Source: Cornus controversa (lineage: Eukaryota > Streptophyta > Magnoliopsida > Cornales > Cornaceae). Taken from it: a stretch of 64,000 nt of DNA. Shown piece by piece: positions 34,110 through 47,404 of this stretch. The translations under genes were made by a program, and so were the position numbers. The notes under the pieces are model-generated. The model was not told where the DNA came from, did not search any database, and saw nothing but the letters and a program-made list of their open reading frames with translations. The stretch lies in NCBI GenBank assembly GCA_026545225.1, contig CM048854.1:29048730-29112729 (forward strand), read 5' to 3'. Position 1 is the stretch's first letter; each line of letters begins with the position of its first letter.

Positions 34110-35305
34110 ATCAAGTTTGAGAATTCGAAGCCCAAATATTCAAGACTACAATTTTTTTGGGAGCCCACCCTAACTTTCTTTCCCTCCCTTTTATTTTTAT
34201 TTATTATAGTTTTTGTTTCTTTTATTATTATTATTTTTTCTTCTTGAAAAAAAAAAAAAAAAAAAAGAAAGAAAAAAATATAATATTTTTATATATATAT
34301 TTTTTCCATGACAGGTTCTTATGATGCACTTCTTCTATAGATGCCACCATTCGTTGCTCTTCCAAAGGAAATAATAACGTCATCCAGGTAAGTACCTAAT
34401 TCTTTTACATCAAATTTTTTTTTTTCCTTTTTAGATTAAGAAAACATAGTTTTTTTTTAGGTTGATAACTTTAGCATGTGAACTCTAGGATAGAATAACT
34501 TAGAAATCTCCCTAGGGTCACACTTTCTTCAACTTTATTTTATTTTTTATTATTATTATTATTTTTTTTTTGTTATTCTTTTTGTTTCAAAAAAAAAAAA
34601 AAAAAAGAAGAAGAAAGACCACACACTCACTCATTTTTCTTTATTATTTTTATTGCTTATTTTGTTTGTGCATTTTTAAATTAGCATTTGCATAAGATAC
34701 TTAAGGGCAAGCACCTCAACAAGATACGGTCGGGATTTCATCACCTGTTTCCGTGGCCCACAAATCATAAAATTCGAGCATTTGTCAAAATCCAAGCCTA
34801 ATTTAATTTAAAATCAATTAGACATTGGCCATAGGGTGTACACAAAGCTTGTAGGACCCTCTTGGAAAGAGTTAACTCTTGGTAACTCCAGTGAGCACCT
34901 TCCAACTTTACAATGTTTAGGAAAAGTTCTGTCTAAGGAGTGTGGACGTACCGTCATTAAGCAGGCCACGTGCCTCTCCACAGTTTCCTGGGAACTCTCC
35001 TCGTTGTGTTGTTGGTAGGCCTTAACTGGTAATCTTCTAGTTACTCTGAAAGAGAGTAGAAGCTGTCTAATTAGGAGAGAATTAATTTTGGAGACCATCC
35101 AATTAATTTTCTACAATATTAGATTTAAAAATTCATCACCCTTGAATTTAAGCTCAAGATAAAAGGCCAAATTTTTTGTGTGGTTTGTGTGTTCAATCCT
35201 GTGTTTAGCCCATCTTCTAGGATCTAATTAGTTAGGTTTTTCTTCCCTTAAAAAAAAAAAAAAATTAAAAAACAAATAAAAAAAAAATTAGTTGTGTATT
35301 AGTTT
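34110..35305 (+). other. Athila leader, non-coding
   Basis: It holds long A and T runs (about 34242-34266, 34591-34609 and 35250-35290) and no coding frame in phase with gag-pol. It likely serves as the packaging and leader region. Confidence 0.6.
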
Positions 35306-38300
35306 ATGCCCAAGTGGTTGCGGGTTAACAAACGGTTAGTTCGGTCTTCTAGTGATCTATCAATTCCTGATTTAGAGAAGACTCCTCTCACTCTCTCACT
35401 TTCTTCAACCACCACTCATAATCCAATGGCTGCACCTCGGACTTTAAATGAGTACTTTGCACCCATCACAGCCAACCCACCTAATTGTATTGTTCTCCCA
35501 GAGAACAATGCGGCCCAATTTGAGATTAGGCCCGCTACAATCAATTTGTTACCCAAATTTCATGGGTTTGAAAGTGAGCAACCTTATATCCATTTAAGCA
35601 AATTTTTAACAATTTGCAACACTTTCAAAAATCAGAATTTGGATGCCGAGGGTATCAAATTGCGTCTTTTTCCTTTATCCTTAGAAGATAAGGCTGCCTC
35701 ATGGCTCAACTCCATTCCTCCAAATTCAATTGAATCATGGGATGCACTTGCAAAGAAGTTTATGAACAAATTTTATCCTATGCAAAAGACCGAGTCAATG
35801 AGAGATGCCATAAGCACTTTTAGAGGGAAAAATGAGGAACAATTCCACCACACTTGGGAGCGTTTTCATGATTTGCTTCTCAAATGCCCACACCATGGCT
35901 TTGATAAAGCACAGTTAGTTCAATTTTTCTATAAGGGGCTTTCACCTATGAATCGAACCATGCTCGAGTCTATGCACCAAGGTAAGTTCAAGAACCAAAC
36001 CCCTGATCAAGCCTATCAATTTTTAGAAGAACTAGCTGAGAATGCCCAAAATTGGAATTGGAATAATTGTGATGATGAATTTTCTAGGAATGACCAATCC
36101 CATAGAAAATCTGGTATGTATGAGATCAAGCCTGAAAATGAACTCAAATCTGTGATGCAAAGTCTAGCCGATGGTGTGAAAGACTTGAGTCGAAAGTTCG
36201 ATGCTTTTACACTCATGTCCACAAGTGCACAATGCAATATGTGTTCTAGTTCATCCCATCCCACTGATGCGTGTCCGGTCTATTGTACATCTGAACCTTC
36301 GGATGCACAAGTGTGTGCTTTTAATACCTATAAAAGACCGACAGCTAATACCTTCAGCCAGACTTACCATCCTGATACTCGAAATCATCCTAACTTTTCA
36401 TACCGACAAAATTTTCCTGCACAATACTTAGGTGGTCAACCTAGTTCTCAAGGTAACTCCAATAGGCCACCACAACCTCAAGGACCTCTTGTTCCTCAAG
36501 GTCAATTCCCATTGACCAATCAGTTCAGTCACAATAAAGATCTCACACTTGATCCCATGAGCAATTATGTTGCTCCTGTCTCACAAAACCAACATATTTC
36601 CAACTATGATGACACTCTGAAAATGCTTGCCCTTAATCTAGATCAAACTAATAAGCAATCCAATCAGAGATTTCAAAAGTTAGAGAGTAACTTTGACCTA
36701 TTGACTCAGAACCAATTGCAATTTCAACAGTCAATCCAAAATCAATTGAGTCAACTTACTTCTGTTCTAACTGAAAGACAGAGGGGTACCTTGCCTAGCC
36801 AACCTGAAATCAATCCTAAAAACAAAGGGGTTAATCTCATAGAATCTTCTTCTGCCACTGACCAATCAAATGGCCATGTGAATTCCATCACAACACTTCG
36901 GTCAGGAAAGCAAATAGATAATAAGGTTGAGCTACCCACTAAAGATGAGACTGCACCATTTGAGTCTCCCCCATCCAACTCTCCCAGAGCCAAGAAAGCC
37001 CATAGTCCTCAGACTGACACTACCACTCTTAAGCCGTATGCTCCACCTGCACCCTTTCCTTCTAGACTAGTCAATAATAAAAAGGATTCGCAATACAGTG
37101 AGATCTTAGAGATTTTTCAGAATCTCCAGATTAATATTCCATTTCTCACTGCCATTAAGCAAATCCCTTCTTATGCAAAGTTTATTAAGGACTTAGTCAA
37201 GAGGAAAACCAATATCCCAAAGGAAGCCTTCATAGCCCAACATTGCTCTTCTTTCCTACAAAACCAAGCCGTGGTCAAACATAAAGATCCTGGCAGTCCG
37301 ACTGTCCTTTGTAGGATAGGGAAAAATTTTGCTGATCAGGCCTTGTTGGATCTAGGTGCTAGTGTGAACTTGTTACCTTATTCAGTCTACCAAGAGTTAG
37401 GGTTGAATAATTTGAGGAAAACTGATGTTAGAATTCAATTAGCTGATCGATCAGTTAAGATTCCAAGGGGTATAATTGAGGATGTAATTGTTAAAGTGGC
37501 TGATTTTTATTACCCTGTAGATTTCATAGTGCTAGATACCCAACCCACTCAAGGTAAACAAATTCCAATCATTTTAGGTCGACCATTCTTAGCTACAGCC
37601 AATGCATTGATCAATTGTAGGAATGGTAACATGACCTTGACCTTTGGTAACATGAAAGTGGAAGTCAATGTGTTTAGTTTGATGAAACAACCCCCCGACT
37701 CAGATTCCTTTGAAGATGTTTGTCTTATTGAGTCGTTGACCGCACACACTTTTGAGAATTCCTACCCTGAGGATCCACTCCAACAGTGTTTAGCCCATTT
37801 TAGTGCTGATTTCGATGAGGATAACTATATTAGTGAAGTCAATGCTTTGCTAGATTCCACTCCAATCTCTGACACACCAAAATATAGGTCCCAATTTGAA
37901 CCATTGTCTTTGCCGAATGCCACTGCATCTGAAAATGTCAAGAAGCCTCCTAGAGTTGAATTAAAGCCTCTACCTGCGACTTTAAAATATTTATACCTAG
38001 GTGAGTCTGACACATTTCCCGTGGTGATAGCTTCTGATTTAACTGAGGATCAGGAAAACCAATTAATTGAGGTTCTTAGGGCAAATAAGGAAGCAATAGG
38101 TTGGTCAATTGATGACATCAAAGGTATTAGTCCTTTCGTGGTCCAACATCGCATTCACTTAGAGGACGATGCTAAAACCTGTCGACAACCTCAGAGGAGA
38201 CTTAACCCCAATTTAAAGGAAGTTGTTCGTGCTGAAGTTATCAAACTTCTAGATGCCAATATCATCTATCCCATCTCTGATAGCCAGTGGGTAAGTCCAA

Positions 38301-40855
38301 TCCAAGTTGTCCCTAAGAAGTCTGGCATCACTGTTGTTGCCAATGACAATAATGAGTTGGTTCCTACTCGTGTCCAAACTGGATGGCGAGTTTGTATAGA
38401 CTATAGGAAGCTTAATAGTGTGACTAGGAAGGATCATTTCCCTCTACCCTTTGTTGACCAAATGTTAGAGAAATTAGCTGGTCAGGCATACTATTGCTTT
38501 TTAGATGGTTACTCTGGCTATAACCAGATTCCCGTCCACCCCGATGACCAAGACAAGACAACTTTCACCTGTCCATTTGGCACATTTGCTTATCGTCGCA
38601 TGCCCTTTGGGTTATGCAATGCACCCGCCACATTTCAGAGGTGCATGATGAGTATCTTTCACGACATGGTTGACAAATTTCTAGAAATCTTCATGGATGA
38701 CTTCTCTGTCTTTGGTTCATCTTTTAAGCAATGCCTACACCATCTTACTCTAGTGCTTCAACGTTGTCGTGACACTAACCTAGTTCTTAACTGGGAAAAA
38801 TGTCACTTCATGGTAAAGAAAGGAATTGTCCTAGGTCATACTATTTCTAGTGGGGGAATTGAGGTAGATAAAGCAAAAGTTGACCTCATCTCAAATCTAC
38901 CTATCCCCAAAACTGTTCGTGATATTCGAGCTTTCTTAGGTCATGCTGGATTCTATAGGCGTTTCATCAAAGATTTCAGTAAGATAGCACGACCTTTGAC
39001 CCATCTTCTAGCTAAGGATGCACCATTTGAGTTTACAGATGCTTGTCACTCAGCTTTTGAGCAATTAAAATTAGCCCTCACCACTGCACCCATAATCCGC
39101 CCACCTGATTGGAACCTACCTTTTGAGATCATGTGTGATGCGTCAGATTATGCAGTTGGGGCTGTTTTAGGACAAAGAGTTGATAAAGCACCGTATGTGA
39201 TCTATTATGCTAGCAAGACTTTGAATGACGCGCAACTTAACTACTCGACCACTGAGAAAGAGTTATTAGCAGTCGTGTTTTCCTTTGACAAATTTCGCTC
39301 GTATTTGATCGGATCTAAGGTCATCATCTATACCGATCATGCAGCATTGCGACATCTTCTCTCCAAAAAAGATGCCAAACCTAGGTTGATACGATGGATC
39401 TTACTCCTTCAAGAATTTGACCTTGAGATTCGTGATAAGAAAGGCTCAGATAATGTAGTCGCTGATCATTTGTCCCGTCTTATTGTTGATTCTATTAGTG
39501 ACTCCCTTCCCATCTCTGATTATTTTCCTGATGAGCAACTTTTTACAATATCTCATGCCCCATGGTATGCTGATATTGTCAATTACATTGTGACTGGTCA
39601 AATCCCTTCCACTTGGTCTAAGCAAGAGAGAGAAAAATTCTTAGCTAAGGCTAAGGAATATTTTTGGGATGATCCCTACTTATTCAAGTATTGTCCAGAT
39701 CAGATCATCCGTAGGTGTGTTCCCGAGGACGACCAAGAGTCTGTCATTTCCTTTTGTCATGATCAGCCATGTGGTGGCCATTTTAGCTCTAAAAGGACCG
39801 CTGCAAAAATCTTGCAGTCGGGATTTTATTGGCCCACCCTTTTTAAGGACACTTATACCTACTGTCTCGCTTGTCCTAGATGTCAATTATTAGGTAAGAT
39901 TACCAAGCGTAATGAGTGGCCCCAACAATCAATTTTAGTTGTCGAAATATTTGATGTTTGGGGTATTGACTTCATGGGACCCTTTCCCTCCTCATTTGGG
40001 TATATCTATATTCTTCTTGCTGTTGATTATGTGTCCAAATGGGTAGAAGCATTAGCCACTAAGACAGCCGACCATAGAGTTGTGGTGAATTTCTTGAAAG
40101 ACTTAATTTTGCCTAGATTCGGTGTACCTCGAGCCATAATTAGTGATAATGGTTCCCATTTTTGTAACAAAGTCTTTGCAAGCTTAATGTCTAAATATGA
40201 GATCACCCACAAAGTGGCCCTATCTTATCACCCACAAACCAATGGTCAGGCTGAGGTATCCAATAGGGAGATCAAACATATCTTAGAAAAAACGGTTAAC
40301 CCCACAAGGAAGGACTGGAGTCTCCGCCTCCAAGATGCTTTGTGGGCATATCGTACTGCTTATAAGACTCCTATAGGAATGTCTCCATATCGCTTAGTCT
40401 ATGGCAAAGCATGTCACTTGCCTGTCGAACTCGAACACCGTGCTTATTGGGCTATCAAGGCCATAAATTTTAACTATGATAAAGCTGGAGAGCGTAGGTC
40501 ACTTCAACTCGATGAGTTGGAGGAAATCAGAAATGATGCCTACGAGAGTTCGAAGATTTATAAAGCTAAGACCAAATTGGAACATGACAAACAAATTCTG
40601 AGAAAAGATTTCTCCCCAGGCCAGAAGGTTCTTCTATATAACTCTCGTCTTGAATTGTTTCCTGGGAAGTTGAGGTCACGATGGTCTGGTCCATACTATG
40701 TCCACCAAGTTGCTAGTCATGGTGCTATTGAGGTTCAAGATCCCAAAAATGGAAAGTTATTCAAAGTTAATGCTCAACGTATAAAGCCTTTTCTTGAGTT
40801 GGAGGCTCGTGAAATTGAAAATATTTTCCTTGTCGATCCAGTCTATCTCAATTGA
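35306..40855 (+). CDS. Athila gag-pol polyprotein, 1849 residues, intact
   Basis: A single open frame without stops. Gag core is about residues 75-250 ([20 protein letters not shown].., ..[17 protein letters not shown]..). A CCHC zinc knuckle (C-x2-C-x4-H-x4-C) is at about 310-323. The protease active site is [12 protein letters not shown] with Asp682 (DLG, as in Athila). In RT, the YRKLN and [11 protein letters not shown] motifs precede the FMDD box at 1129-1132. RNase H has Asp1278, Glu1317/1319 and Asp1344. Integrase has an HHCC finger (..CHDQPCGGH.., ..CLACPRC..) and catalytic Asp1555, Asp1614 and Glu1650 (35 residues between the last two). A GPY/F-type SGPYYV motif follows; there is no chromodomain. 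The start is the first ATG of the frame after the leader. All catalytic residues are present, so the protein could be active. Confidence 0.95.
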   Translation: MPKWLRVNKRLVRSSSDLSIPDLEKTPLTLSLSSTTTHNPMAAPRTLNEYFAPITANPPNCIVLPENNAAQFEIRPATINLLPKFHGFESEQPYIHLSKFLTICNTFKNQNLDAEGIKLRLFPLSLEDKAASWLNSIPPNSIESWDALAKKFMNKFYPMQKTESMRDAISTFRGKNEEQFHHTWERFHDLLLKCPHHGFDKAQLVQFFYKGLSPMNRTMLESMHQGKFKNQTPDQAYQFLEELAENAQNWNWNNCDDEFSRNDQSHRKSGMYEIKPENELKSVMQSLADGVKDLSRKFDAFTLMSTSAQCNMCSSSSHPTDACPVYCTSEPSDAQVCAFNTYKRPTANTFSQTYHPDTRNHPNFSYRQNFPAQYLGGQPSSQGNSNRPPQPQGPLVPQGQFPLTNQFSHNKDLTLDPMSNYVAPVSQNQHISNYDDTLKMLALNLDQTNKQSNQRFQKLESNFDLLTQNQLQFQQSIQNQLSQLTSVLTERQRGTLPSQPEINPKNKGVNLIESSSATDQSNGHVNSITTLRSGKQIDNKVELPTKDETAPFESPPSNSPRAKKAHSPQTDTTTLKPYAPPAPFPSRLVNNKKDSQYSEILEIFQNLQINIPFLTAIKQIPSYAKFIKDLVKRKTNIPKEAFIAQHCSSFLQNQAVVKHKDPGSPTVLCRIGKNFADQALLDLGASVNLLPYSVYQELGLNNLRKTDVRIQLADRSVKIPRGIIEDVIVKVADFYYPVDFIVLDTQPTQGKQIPIILGRPFLATANALINCRNGNMTLTFGNMKVEVNVFSLMKQPPDSDSFEDVCLIESLTAHTFENSYPEDPLQQCLAHFSADFDEDNYISEVNALLDSTPISDTPKYRSQFEPLSLPNATASENVKKPPRVELKPLPATLKYLYLGESDTFPVVIASDLTEDQENQLIEVLRANKEAIGWSIDDIKGISPFVVQHRIHLEDDAKTCRQPQRRLNPNLKEVVRAEVIKLLDANIIYPISDSQWVSPIQVVPKKSGITVVANDNNELVPTRVQTGWRVCIDYRKLNSVTRKDHFPLPFVDQMLEKLAGQAYYCFLDGYSGYNQIPVHPDDQDKTTFTCPFGTFAYRRMPFGLCNAPATFQRCMMSIFHDMVDKFLEIFMDDFSVFGSSFKQCLHHLTLVLQRCRDTNLVLNWEKCHFMVKKGIVLGHTISSGGIEVDKAKVDLISNLPIPKTVRDIRAFLGHAGFYRRFIKDFSKIARPLTHLLAKDAPFEFTDACHSAFEQLKLALTTAPIIRPPDWNLPFEIMCDASDYAVGAVLGQRVDKAPYVIYYASKTLNDAQLNYSTTEKELLAVVFSFDKFRSYLIGSKVIIYTDHAALRHLLSKKDAKPRLIRWILLLQEFDLEIRDKKGSDNVVADHLSRLIVDSISDSLPISDYFPDEQLFTISHAPWYADIVNYIVTGQIPSTWSKQEREKFLAKAKEYFWDDPYLFKYCPDQIIRRCVPEDDQESVISFCHDQPCGGHFSSKRTAAKILQSGFYWPTLFKDTYTYCLACPRCQLLGKITKRNEWPQQSILVVEIFDVWGIDFMGPFPSSFGYIYILLAVDYVSKWVEALATKTADHRVVVNFLKDLILPRFGVPRAIISDNGSHFCNKVFASLMSKYEITHKVALSYHPQTNGQAEVSNREIKHILEKTVNPTRKDWSLRLQDALWAYRTAYKTPIGMSPYRLVYGKACHLPVELEHRAYWAIKAINFNYDKAGERRSLQLDELEEIRNDAYESSKIYKAKTKLEHDKQILRKDFSPGQKVLLYNSRLELFPGKLRSRWSGPYYVHQVASHGAIEVQDPKNGKLFKVNAQRIKPFLELEAREIENIFLVDPVYLN

Positions 40856-41920
40856 TCTTTTTGGGGTACTATCTCTTTTGCGTCTGGCTGAAGACGTTAA
40901 ACTTAGCGCTCTTGGGAGGCAACCCTGCCGGTTGATTTTAGAGTTTCGTAGTTGCTGCTTAGTTTAGGATTTTTTGTAAACTCTATTTGGATATGTTTAT
41001 ATTCTATTTGGGGTACGGTCTTTGATTAATATGGTTCTAAATCATTTAGTCTATATTATTATGCATTGCATATTTGTAGGGACTGTACTTCTACCACACC
41101 AGAACAATTGAGGTAATTTGTTCCAATATTTTTCTATCTGTCTTCAGCAATACATTGTTACTATACTTTTAACACTAGGGACAGTGTTGTATTTTGTTTG
41201 GGGGTGGGGTAGATTTATCAAAATGCATGCCTTTTTTTTGAAAATCTTTTGATCCAAAATAGAGTCATTTTTCAAAAAAAAAAAAAAAAAAAATTTTTTT
41301 GGCAGTATAGTACCTTTACAATGATGATATTGGATTAACTTATGATCCGTTTCATGAAATCCAAGAGATGTTAATGTTTTGATCTAAATTGAACTTGTTA
41401 TTAGGGTAATATAATGATAGACATTATTGTATCACGGGCATTTAGAAGCAGAAATATTTTTTCCACAAAAGTCGAACTTTGCAATTCGAATTGAAAAGTG
41501 AGTAACCTCCTGATAATCTGGAAGATCTAATAGTAGAGACTTAGACCGTGTGAGCTTTCGTGCCTTTCACTTTTGTAGAGAGTTTTTATGCTAACTCCAA
41601 GTCAAAAGATGACTCAATTTTCTTGGATACCGTATAAAAAATCGTTGGTAGTCTCATTATCTTTCATTTTGGTTGATCACTGAGAATGAAATCACTTCGA
41701 GTTAAGAGAAACATAGGCCTTGTAATTTATTTTTCTACTATCGTATCCTACCATAATCCTTCTTTCTGTTGTTAGTTTCTGAAAAGTGATACGGATGTTC
41801 TTGTGAAAAAGAAAAAAAAAAAAATCATCATATTTTTTTTTTTTTTTTTTTCAATGAAAAAAAAAAAAAAAGAAAGAAAGAAAGAAAGAAAGATAGAGAA
41901 AAAAAAAAAAAAAGAAGAAG

Positions 41921-41951
<31 letters not shown>

Positions 41952-42818
41952 AAAAAAAAAAGAAGAAGAAGAAAAAGAAAAAAGAAATGAAGAAGACAAG
42001 TTTTCCCTTTGAGATATTTTGAAGACTCATCACTTCCAAAAATATTCACTTACAGCCCCATCCTAATCACCACCTGTAAGATTTATGGAAAGATATGATA
42101 GTGGGTAATAAGTAAGCAGGCGCTATGGTGGGTAACTCGACATTATCCCAAAAGTGATCAACATTCCTATCATGAGACTTTTCTATTTATATGTATCGGT
42201 TTTTCATATTAGTATGTGAGCTTGCTTTTACTTTGGAAACAGAGTTTCTACTCACATACAACTGAGATAAACAGTTAGCCAAATCTCCGAGAGTTGTTCT
42301 TTTAGAGAGATATTTACCTGTGAGATTTGAAGTCAAAACGTCTTTTTCTTCTAGTGACTTGGGAATTACATTACTTGAATTTGAGGATGGCTTTTTGTCG
42401 ACTTCACACACATTCACTCTGCTTCTAGGTTACTTATGGATGATTTTTCCTTGATGTTTATTATTATAACACCCTAGTAGCTTGTTGTATATGAGGAACT
42501 TATCAATTCCATTTCTTATTTTTCATGTTTCATGGATATATAGGAGATTCTCTGAACAATAGGGGAAATTACTGCCTTAAAGCAACTCTTCTTTGTAATA
42601 GTTAGAAAGTTTGTGGGTACCTTCACTGCAAACCCTCACGAGGCTATAGCTCGTCCACTAGGGGTAACCTAGGGGTTTAAGGCCTTATTGCATATGGTAA
42701 ATGCAATCGAGAACAGCCTGCGAAAGTGGCACATCTTTAGTTAGGAGTTAAATAAAAGTAGCAGTTTTGTACACTAATTTCTTTTGCTTGTATTTGCTAG
42801 AGGACTAGCAAAAGCTCG
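40856..42818 (+). other. Athila 3' region, no env-like ORF
   Basis: Just after the stop is AAACTTAGCGCTCTTGGGAG, a sequence conserved behind pol in Athila elements. GGGACAGTGTTG followed by GTTTGGGGGTGGGG lies at about 41179-41209. 41808-41997 is an almost pure A/G tract on the plus strand (with one T run). Remaining sequence has no long reading frame; autonomous Athila elements often carry an env-like ORF in this position. Confidence 0.75.
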
Positions 42819-42831
42819 TTTGGGGGTAATT
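42819..42831 (+). promoter_or_regulatory. Polypurine tract of the Athila element
   Basis: TTTGGGGGTAATT lies directly before the TG of the 3' LTR, the place where plus-strand DNA synthesis is primed. Confidence 0.65.
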
Positions 42832-44075
42832 TGATAAGTGCACAAAACTTGCTATTTTATATCCTAAAATAAGTTTTTAATTCATCTTTTATTTTATTAG
42901 TTTTTATCTTTGCATTTTATGTTTTATAGGGGTTGATTTCCAAAGAAGAAGAAAAGCAGCAAAAGAGGGCTAAAAAGGATATATAAAGCCAAAGATGAAC
43001 ATAAGAAGAATTGTAGGAGAGATGGTATTCTATGCAATCTACTTCACAAGAGGTCTCAAGTTCAAAACTTTGCCAAATATTTTGTACACGGCCACGTCTG
43101 CAGTCCAGAATTGAAATTAAAGATATGGAAATCAAATTTTAGATATTCAAATTCAAAATTTTGTATTTTGAATTTTTGTTTTTGAATTTTGAATTTTGAA
43201 TTTCAAATTTGTATTTTGAATTTTTGTATTTTAAATTTTTCCCACCTAAACCATTCCCCTCTAACTCTATAAATAGGGGGTCTTAGGGGATGGTGAGGGG
43301 AGTGAGAAATTGTAGAGAAATTATAGAAAAAAATAGTGTATTTATTTTATTGATTCAATGATGAGTAGTAGTTTCATTTATATTTGTTTGTTTTTTATTA
43401 ATATGCAAGCGTAAACATCCTTCTCAAGGGAGTGATGAAGCCACCATGGCTGAAGTATAGGTAAGTTGTTTTATTTTCTTGTCTACTTTTTCCTCCCAAG
43501 AGCATTCTTCTACTCTTCTATTCTGGATTTTATTTTCTAAAAGTAGAGGAAGGACTCTTCGTGTTTGCCAAATAATGGTAATTCGAAGAATGCCTACCTC
43601 TGTTTACCTAGCCAATGTGCATCAGATTAAGTAAAAGAATGTTTCTCTCATATATAATCAAGTCATTCTTTTTTATTCCGTATTTTCCTTCATCTTTCCA
43701 AGTTCTAATTGGATTGGTGAAGTGTATTGGTTATTGGAGGAAAAACTAGATAAGAATATAAAAAAAAACTTTATTTATATGGATCCATGGTGGTGAATTC
43801 TCTTTCCTTGAGATTTTTTCCATCATTTGATCTAAGACATTTAATATTAGTTTTTATTATTAAATAAAAAATCAGAATTTTATTTTTTTAAATATTCATT
43901 TTTCATCTCAGAAGAATTAGGTTTTGAAGTTTAGACTTGTTATTGATTCTCACTTGAGAGTGGTTCGACCCTGCTTACTACTATACAGTTTTTAGTAAAG
44001 TTTTTGCAGGTTTTATTATTTTTTGTACGAAGTGTAGAAAAGCAACGACAAACATCCATTATTCTACATTCGTCA
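42832..44075 (+). repeat. 3' LTR of the Athila-type element
   Basis: Direct copy of 32849-34092. It is followed by the GTAAG target duplication and then by the resumed Tat RT. Confidence 0.95.
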
Positions 44076-45208
44076 GTAAGCTACCAACATCAGATCAATA
44101 AAGTTTTTAAAAACCTGATAGGCCGAATAGTCAAAACATGCATAGATGACATGGTAGTAAAAATTTATAAAAAGGAAGATCACCTGAGACATATTTTGGA
44201 GGTATTTGACACCCTGCGAAATCACAACATGAAACTGAACCCTTCGAAGTGCTCTTTCGGGGTTTCTTCAGGGCAATTCCTAGGGCACATAGTGAACTGA
44301 ACAGGAATAAAAGCAAGTCCAGTTCAAGTGAAGGATCTTCTTCAGAACGAGGAACCAAAAACTCACAAGAACGTTCAGATCCTGACATGATGTATTGCTG
44401 CTCTGAGTAGTTCATCTCTCAACTTTCTAACAAATGTAAGCCTTTTCGACGCCATCAGAGCAAAGGGAAAAGAAGTGTGGGGAGTTGAGTAGAACAAAGC
44501 CCTAATAAAACTCAAGCAGTATTTAATTCAATTGCCAATACTTTTAGCGCCAAACGCAGTGAAGCCTCTGTATTTGTACCTTGCAGTATCTTCAACAACC
44601 ATGAGTTCAATTCTGATCAGAGAGCTCAGCAAAAAGCAATACACAGTGTTCTACTCAAGTAAGACCATGACTGAGGTAGAACAGATGTACTCAAAGGTTG
44701 AAAAGATCGTGTTAGCCCTAGTCCAAGCAAAGAGGAAACTTAGGCACTACTTTGAAGCTCACCCAATCATTGTCCTAACCAAACTTCCAATCAGAGCAAT
44801 TCTCCATAAGCCTAATTAGTCAGGAAGAGTCAGTAAATGAGTAATTAAATTGGGAGCCTACGACGTAACCTATGAACCTTGGATTGCAGTAAAAGAGCAG
44901 GCAATTGCAGATTTTTTGCTTGAGTATAAGCCAGATAATGATGGGAAGTCAGAAGTTTTAGCTCAACCTCAATGAAAACTTCATGTCGATAGGTCATCAA
45001 CATATAGAGGGTCTCAGACATTGGCATATAAATTTAGACTCTTGATGGAACTGCTCTACAGCAAGCAATCCATCTAGAGTTCCATGCCGAACAATGAAGC
45101 TGAATATGAAGCTCTATTAGCAAGACTAAGGCTAACACAGACACTTCAGGTAAAAAATCTACAAATTTTTAGTGATTCTCAACTAATTGTGAAACAGGTT
45201 AGTGAAGA
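44076..45208 (+). pseudogene. 3' half of Tat RT, RNase H and second RNase H
   Basis: The RT resumes with SYQHQINKVFKNLIG, the active site CIDDMVVK and MKLNPSKCSFGVSSGQFLGH (44081-44300). RNase H follows: LYLYLAVSSTTMSSILIRE, VFYSSKTMTEVEQMYSKVEK, KLRHYFEAHPI (44532-44819). Then NNEAEYEALLARLRL and IFSDSQLIVKQ at about 45085-45200 mark a second, archaeal-type RNase H, a trait of the Tat lineage. Several stops and frame changes are present, so it is dead. Confidence 0.8.
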
Positions 45209-45211
45209 TTA

Positions 45212-46039
45212 GGGCTCGTTCACTAACGAAAACATTTTTTTTTTTTTTTTTGTTTCTATCCCCCAAAAAGGTAAAAACAAAAGTAAAAAATATGTTTAGT
45301 AAAATGTTTCCGTTCTTTGTAATGAAAAATGTTTCTCATTTTTGTGAAAGGAGGAGGAAACATAAGAAAAGACGTTTCCTCTGTTTCTTCACTATAGCAG
45401 GAAAATATTCTCTCCACTATAGCGGGACCCACTTAATTAAATAACATATAATATTAAACATAACTTTCACTATCCGTGATTTTTTTCACAATTTTCTCCT
45501 TATTTACATATTATAATCTTTTTCTTGTCTACTTAGCTAAATAATATATAATAAATTCATATAATAATATATAATGTGCATAAATTATCTATATTAAAAT
45601 AAAAAACACTTTGAAAATGCTCTTACTTTCATATTCTTTTTAAAAAAAATTTACTTATAAATAATAACTCTGTATGATATACATGTTATGTATATTATTA
45701 CTTTTAACTTGAATCATTTTTTAATTTAATTTATATATATATATGATATCAATTTTAATTTAATTTAATTTTTACATATATATGATATCATACTTATGAA
45801 AGACTAGTTTTGCTGAAAAGTTCTTTTGTATTGTCTAATAGTTACAGGTTCAAATATGAAAAAGAAAGAAAGAAAATGTGTTACTAAACACTATTTTTTG
45901 CTTTTTGTTCTCAAAAATATAGAACAAGTTTAATGAACGCTATTTCTGTTTTATGTTTCCACTCATAAAAAATACAAATATATTTATATTTTTTTTCGAG
46001 TACAAAAACAAAAGAATATTTTTGTTAGTGAATGCACCG
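45212..46039. mobile_element. Harbinger-like MITE (828 bp) in the Tat pol
   Basis: Flanked by TTA at 45209-45211 and 46040-46042, the usual PIF/Harbinger target duplication. The termini are GGGCTCGTTCACTAACGAAA on the left and CGGTGCATTCACTAACAAAA on the right (minus strand), mostly matching. The interior is AT-rich with no transposase. Tat coding sequence is collinear on both sides with one TTA removed, which fixes the boundaries. Confidence 0.8.
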
Positions 46040-46042
46040 TTA

Positions 46043-47404
46043 CTTTCCAAAACATAATCGCATGAAAGCCTGCAAAGACTTGGCAGAAAGGGGGCTCAAA
46101 GAGTTCAACCAAGTCAAGGTTTCTCAAATCCTAATGGACTTGAACCTGGAAGCTAATAGGTTAGCGTATTCGGCTTCAGCAACTCAGCTAGACCTGATCA
46201 GGATAGCACCGACTGACACCTTACAAGTGCCTAGCATCCATATCCAGAAAGAGATGCTGGTTTTAGAGAACCAACCTAGTTGGATGGATCCCATAAAGGC
46301 CTATCTCATCGATAGAAAATTACCAACCTAAAAAAAAAAGTAAGAAAAATCATAATGAATTTCTCAAGATATTCGATGATCGTTGGACATCTTTATAGAG
46401 ACTTAAGATATGTGACACCTTCGGAAGCAAAAGAAGTATTTTCCAGAATTCATGAAAGCGTGTGTGAAAATCATTCAGGAGGGCGATCGTTGGCCCATAA
46501 GACCATTACCTAAGGGTATTTCTGGTCATACATGGCTCGACATGCCGAAGAGCATACTAGAAGATGTGATAAATTTCAACGATATGTATGAATACCCCAT
46601 CAACCCCCAGAAGATCTAACCATCATAGCCAAACCTTAGCCATTCGTAAAGTGGGGGATAGATTCAGCAGGACCACTCTTTAAAGCTGCTAACAACAAAA
46701 AGTACATCTTATTAGCCACAGATTACTTCACAAATTTGGTCGAAGCAAAAGCCAACAGAACAATCATCTATGTACAAATAAAAAATTTTATCTGGAGCAA
46801 CATCATCTGTCGATTCGATTGCCAAAATTCATTATCATGGACAATGCCAAAAACTTTAACAATCGACCGATAGAGAAGTTCTTCAAAAAATAAGGGATCA
46901 ACCAGAAATTATCTTCAAGATCATATCCGTAGGGGAACGACCAAGCAGAAATAACTAATCGGACCATCTTTGAATGCGTTTGAAAGAAACTAAAAACCCG
47001 AAAGGGCAAATGGATGGACAAGCTACCTAAAGAGCTCTGGGCTTACCAAATGACGCTCAGACGTCCGACCAGAGAAAGTCCATTCAACCTGGCTTACGGA
47101 TCCAAAGCAGTGATACCAATCGAGGTGTTTACCCCAATAATTAGAACAGAAGTACTAGAAAGAGGGTAAAACGATCAACTACTGTAACCAAATCTAGATC
47201 TCTTTGAAGAAAAGAGGGAAACAAGTTACAAAAATTCACTGATAATACAAAGGAGCTTAATGCTGAAAAGTTCAGAACAAGGTGGGAAGGCCATACAAAA
47301 TTACAGAAGTGATTAGGAAAGGTGCATACAAGCTTCGCAGAGTTAACAACGAAGAGCCAATTTGAAAGCCTTAGAATGCAATCCATTTAAGAATGTATTA
47401 TGTT
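46043..47404 (+). pseudogene. Integrase remnant of the Tat-type element
   Basis: MKACKDLAERGLKEFNQVKV.. (46043-46330) is the linker after the second RNase H. After an HHCC region with stops come PFVKWGIDSAGPLFKAANNK, YILLATDYFTNLVEA and FIWSNIICRF, typical of Tat integrase (46640-46830). The remainder is shifted between frames, ending in VGRPYKITEVIRKGAYKLR and a short tail that stops at about 47404. It is non-functional. Confidence 0.8.

Larger units (their letters stand above)
32849..44075 (+). mobile_element. Complete Athila-type Ty3/Gypsy retrotransposon, very young
   Basis: It is an 11227-bp element with LTRs at 32849-34092 and 42832-44075 (1244 bp each, TG..CA ends) and a perfect 5-bp target duplication GTAAG (32844-32848 and 44076-44080). 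The LTRs read as identical wherever compared and have the same length and offset (9983). Between them are a tRNA-Asp-type primer site, a 1.2 kb leader, one open gag-pol of 1849 codons, a 2 kb non-coding 3' region and a polypurine tract. RT and the post-pol AGCGCTCTTGGGAGGCAACC motif are typical of Athila. There is no env-like ORF. It sits inside the RT of the older Tat element, same orientation. Confidence 0.95.

Noticed and set aside
41772-42049. Open frames on both strands in the A/G tract
   Set aside because: They are poly-Lys/Glu or poly-Phe translations of a low-complexity purine tract.
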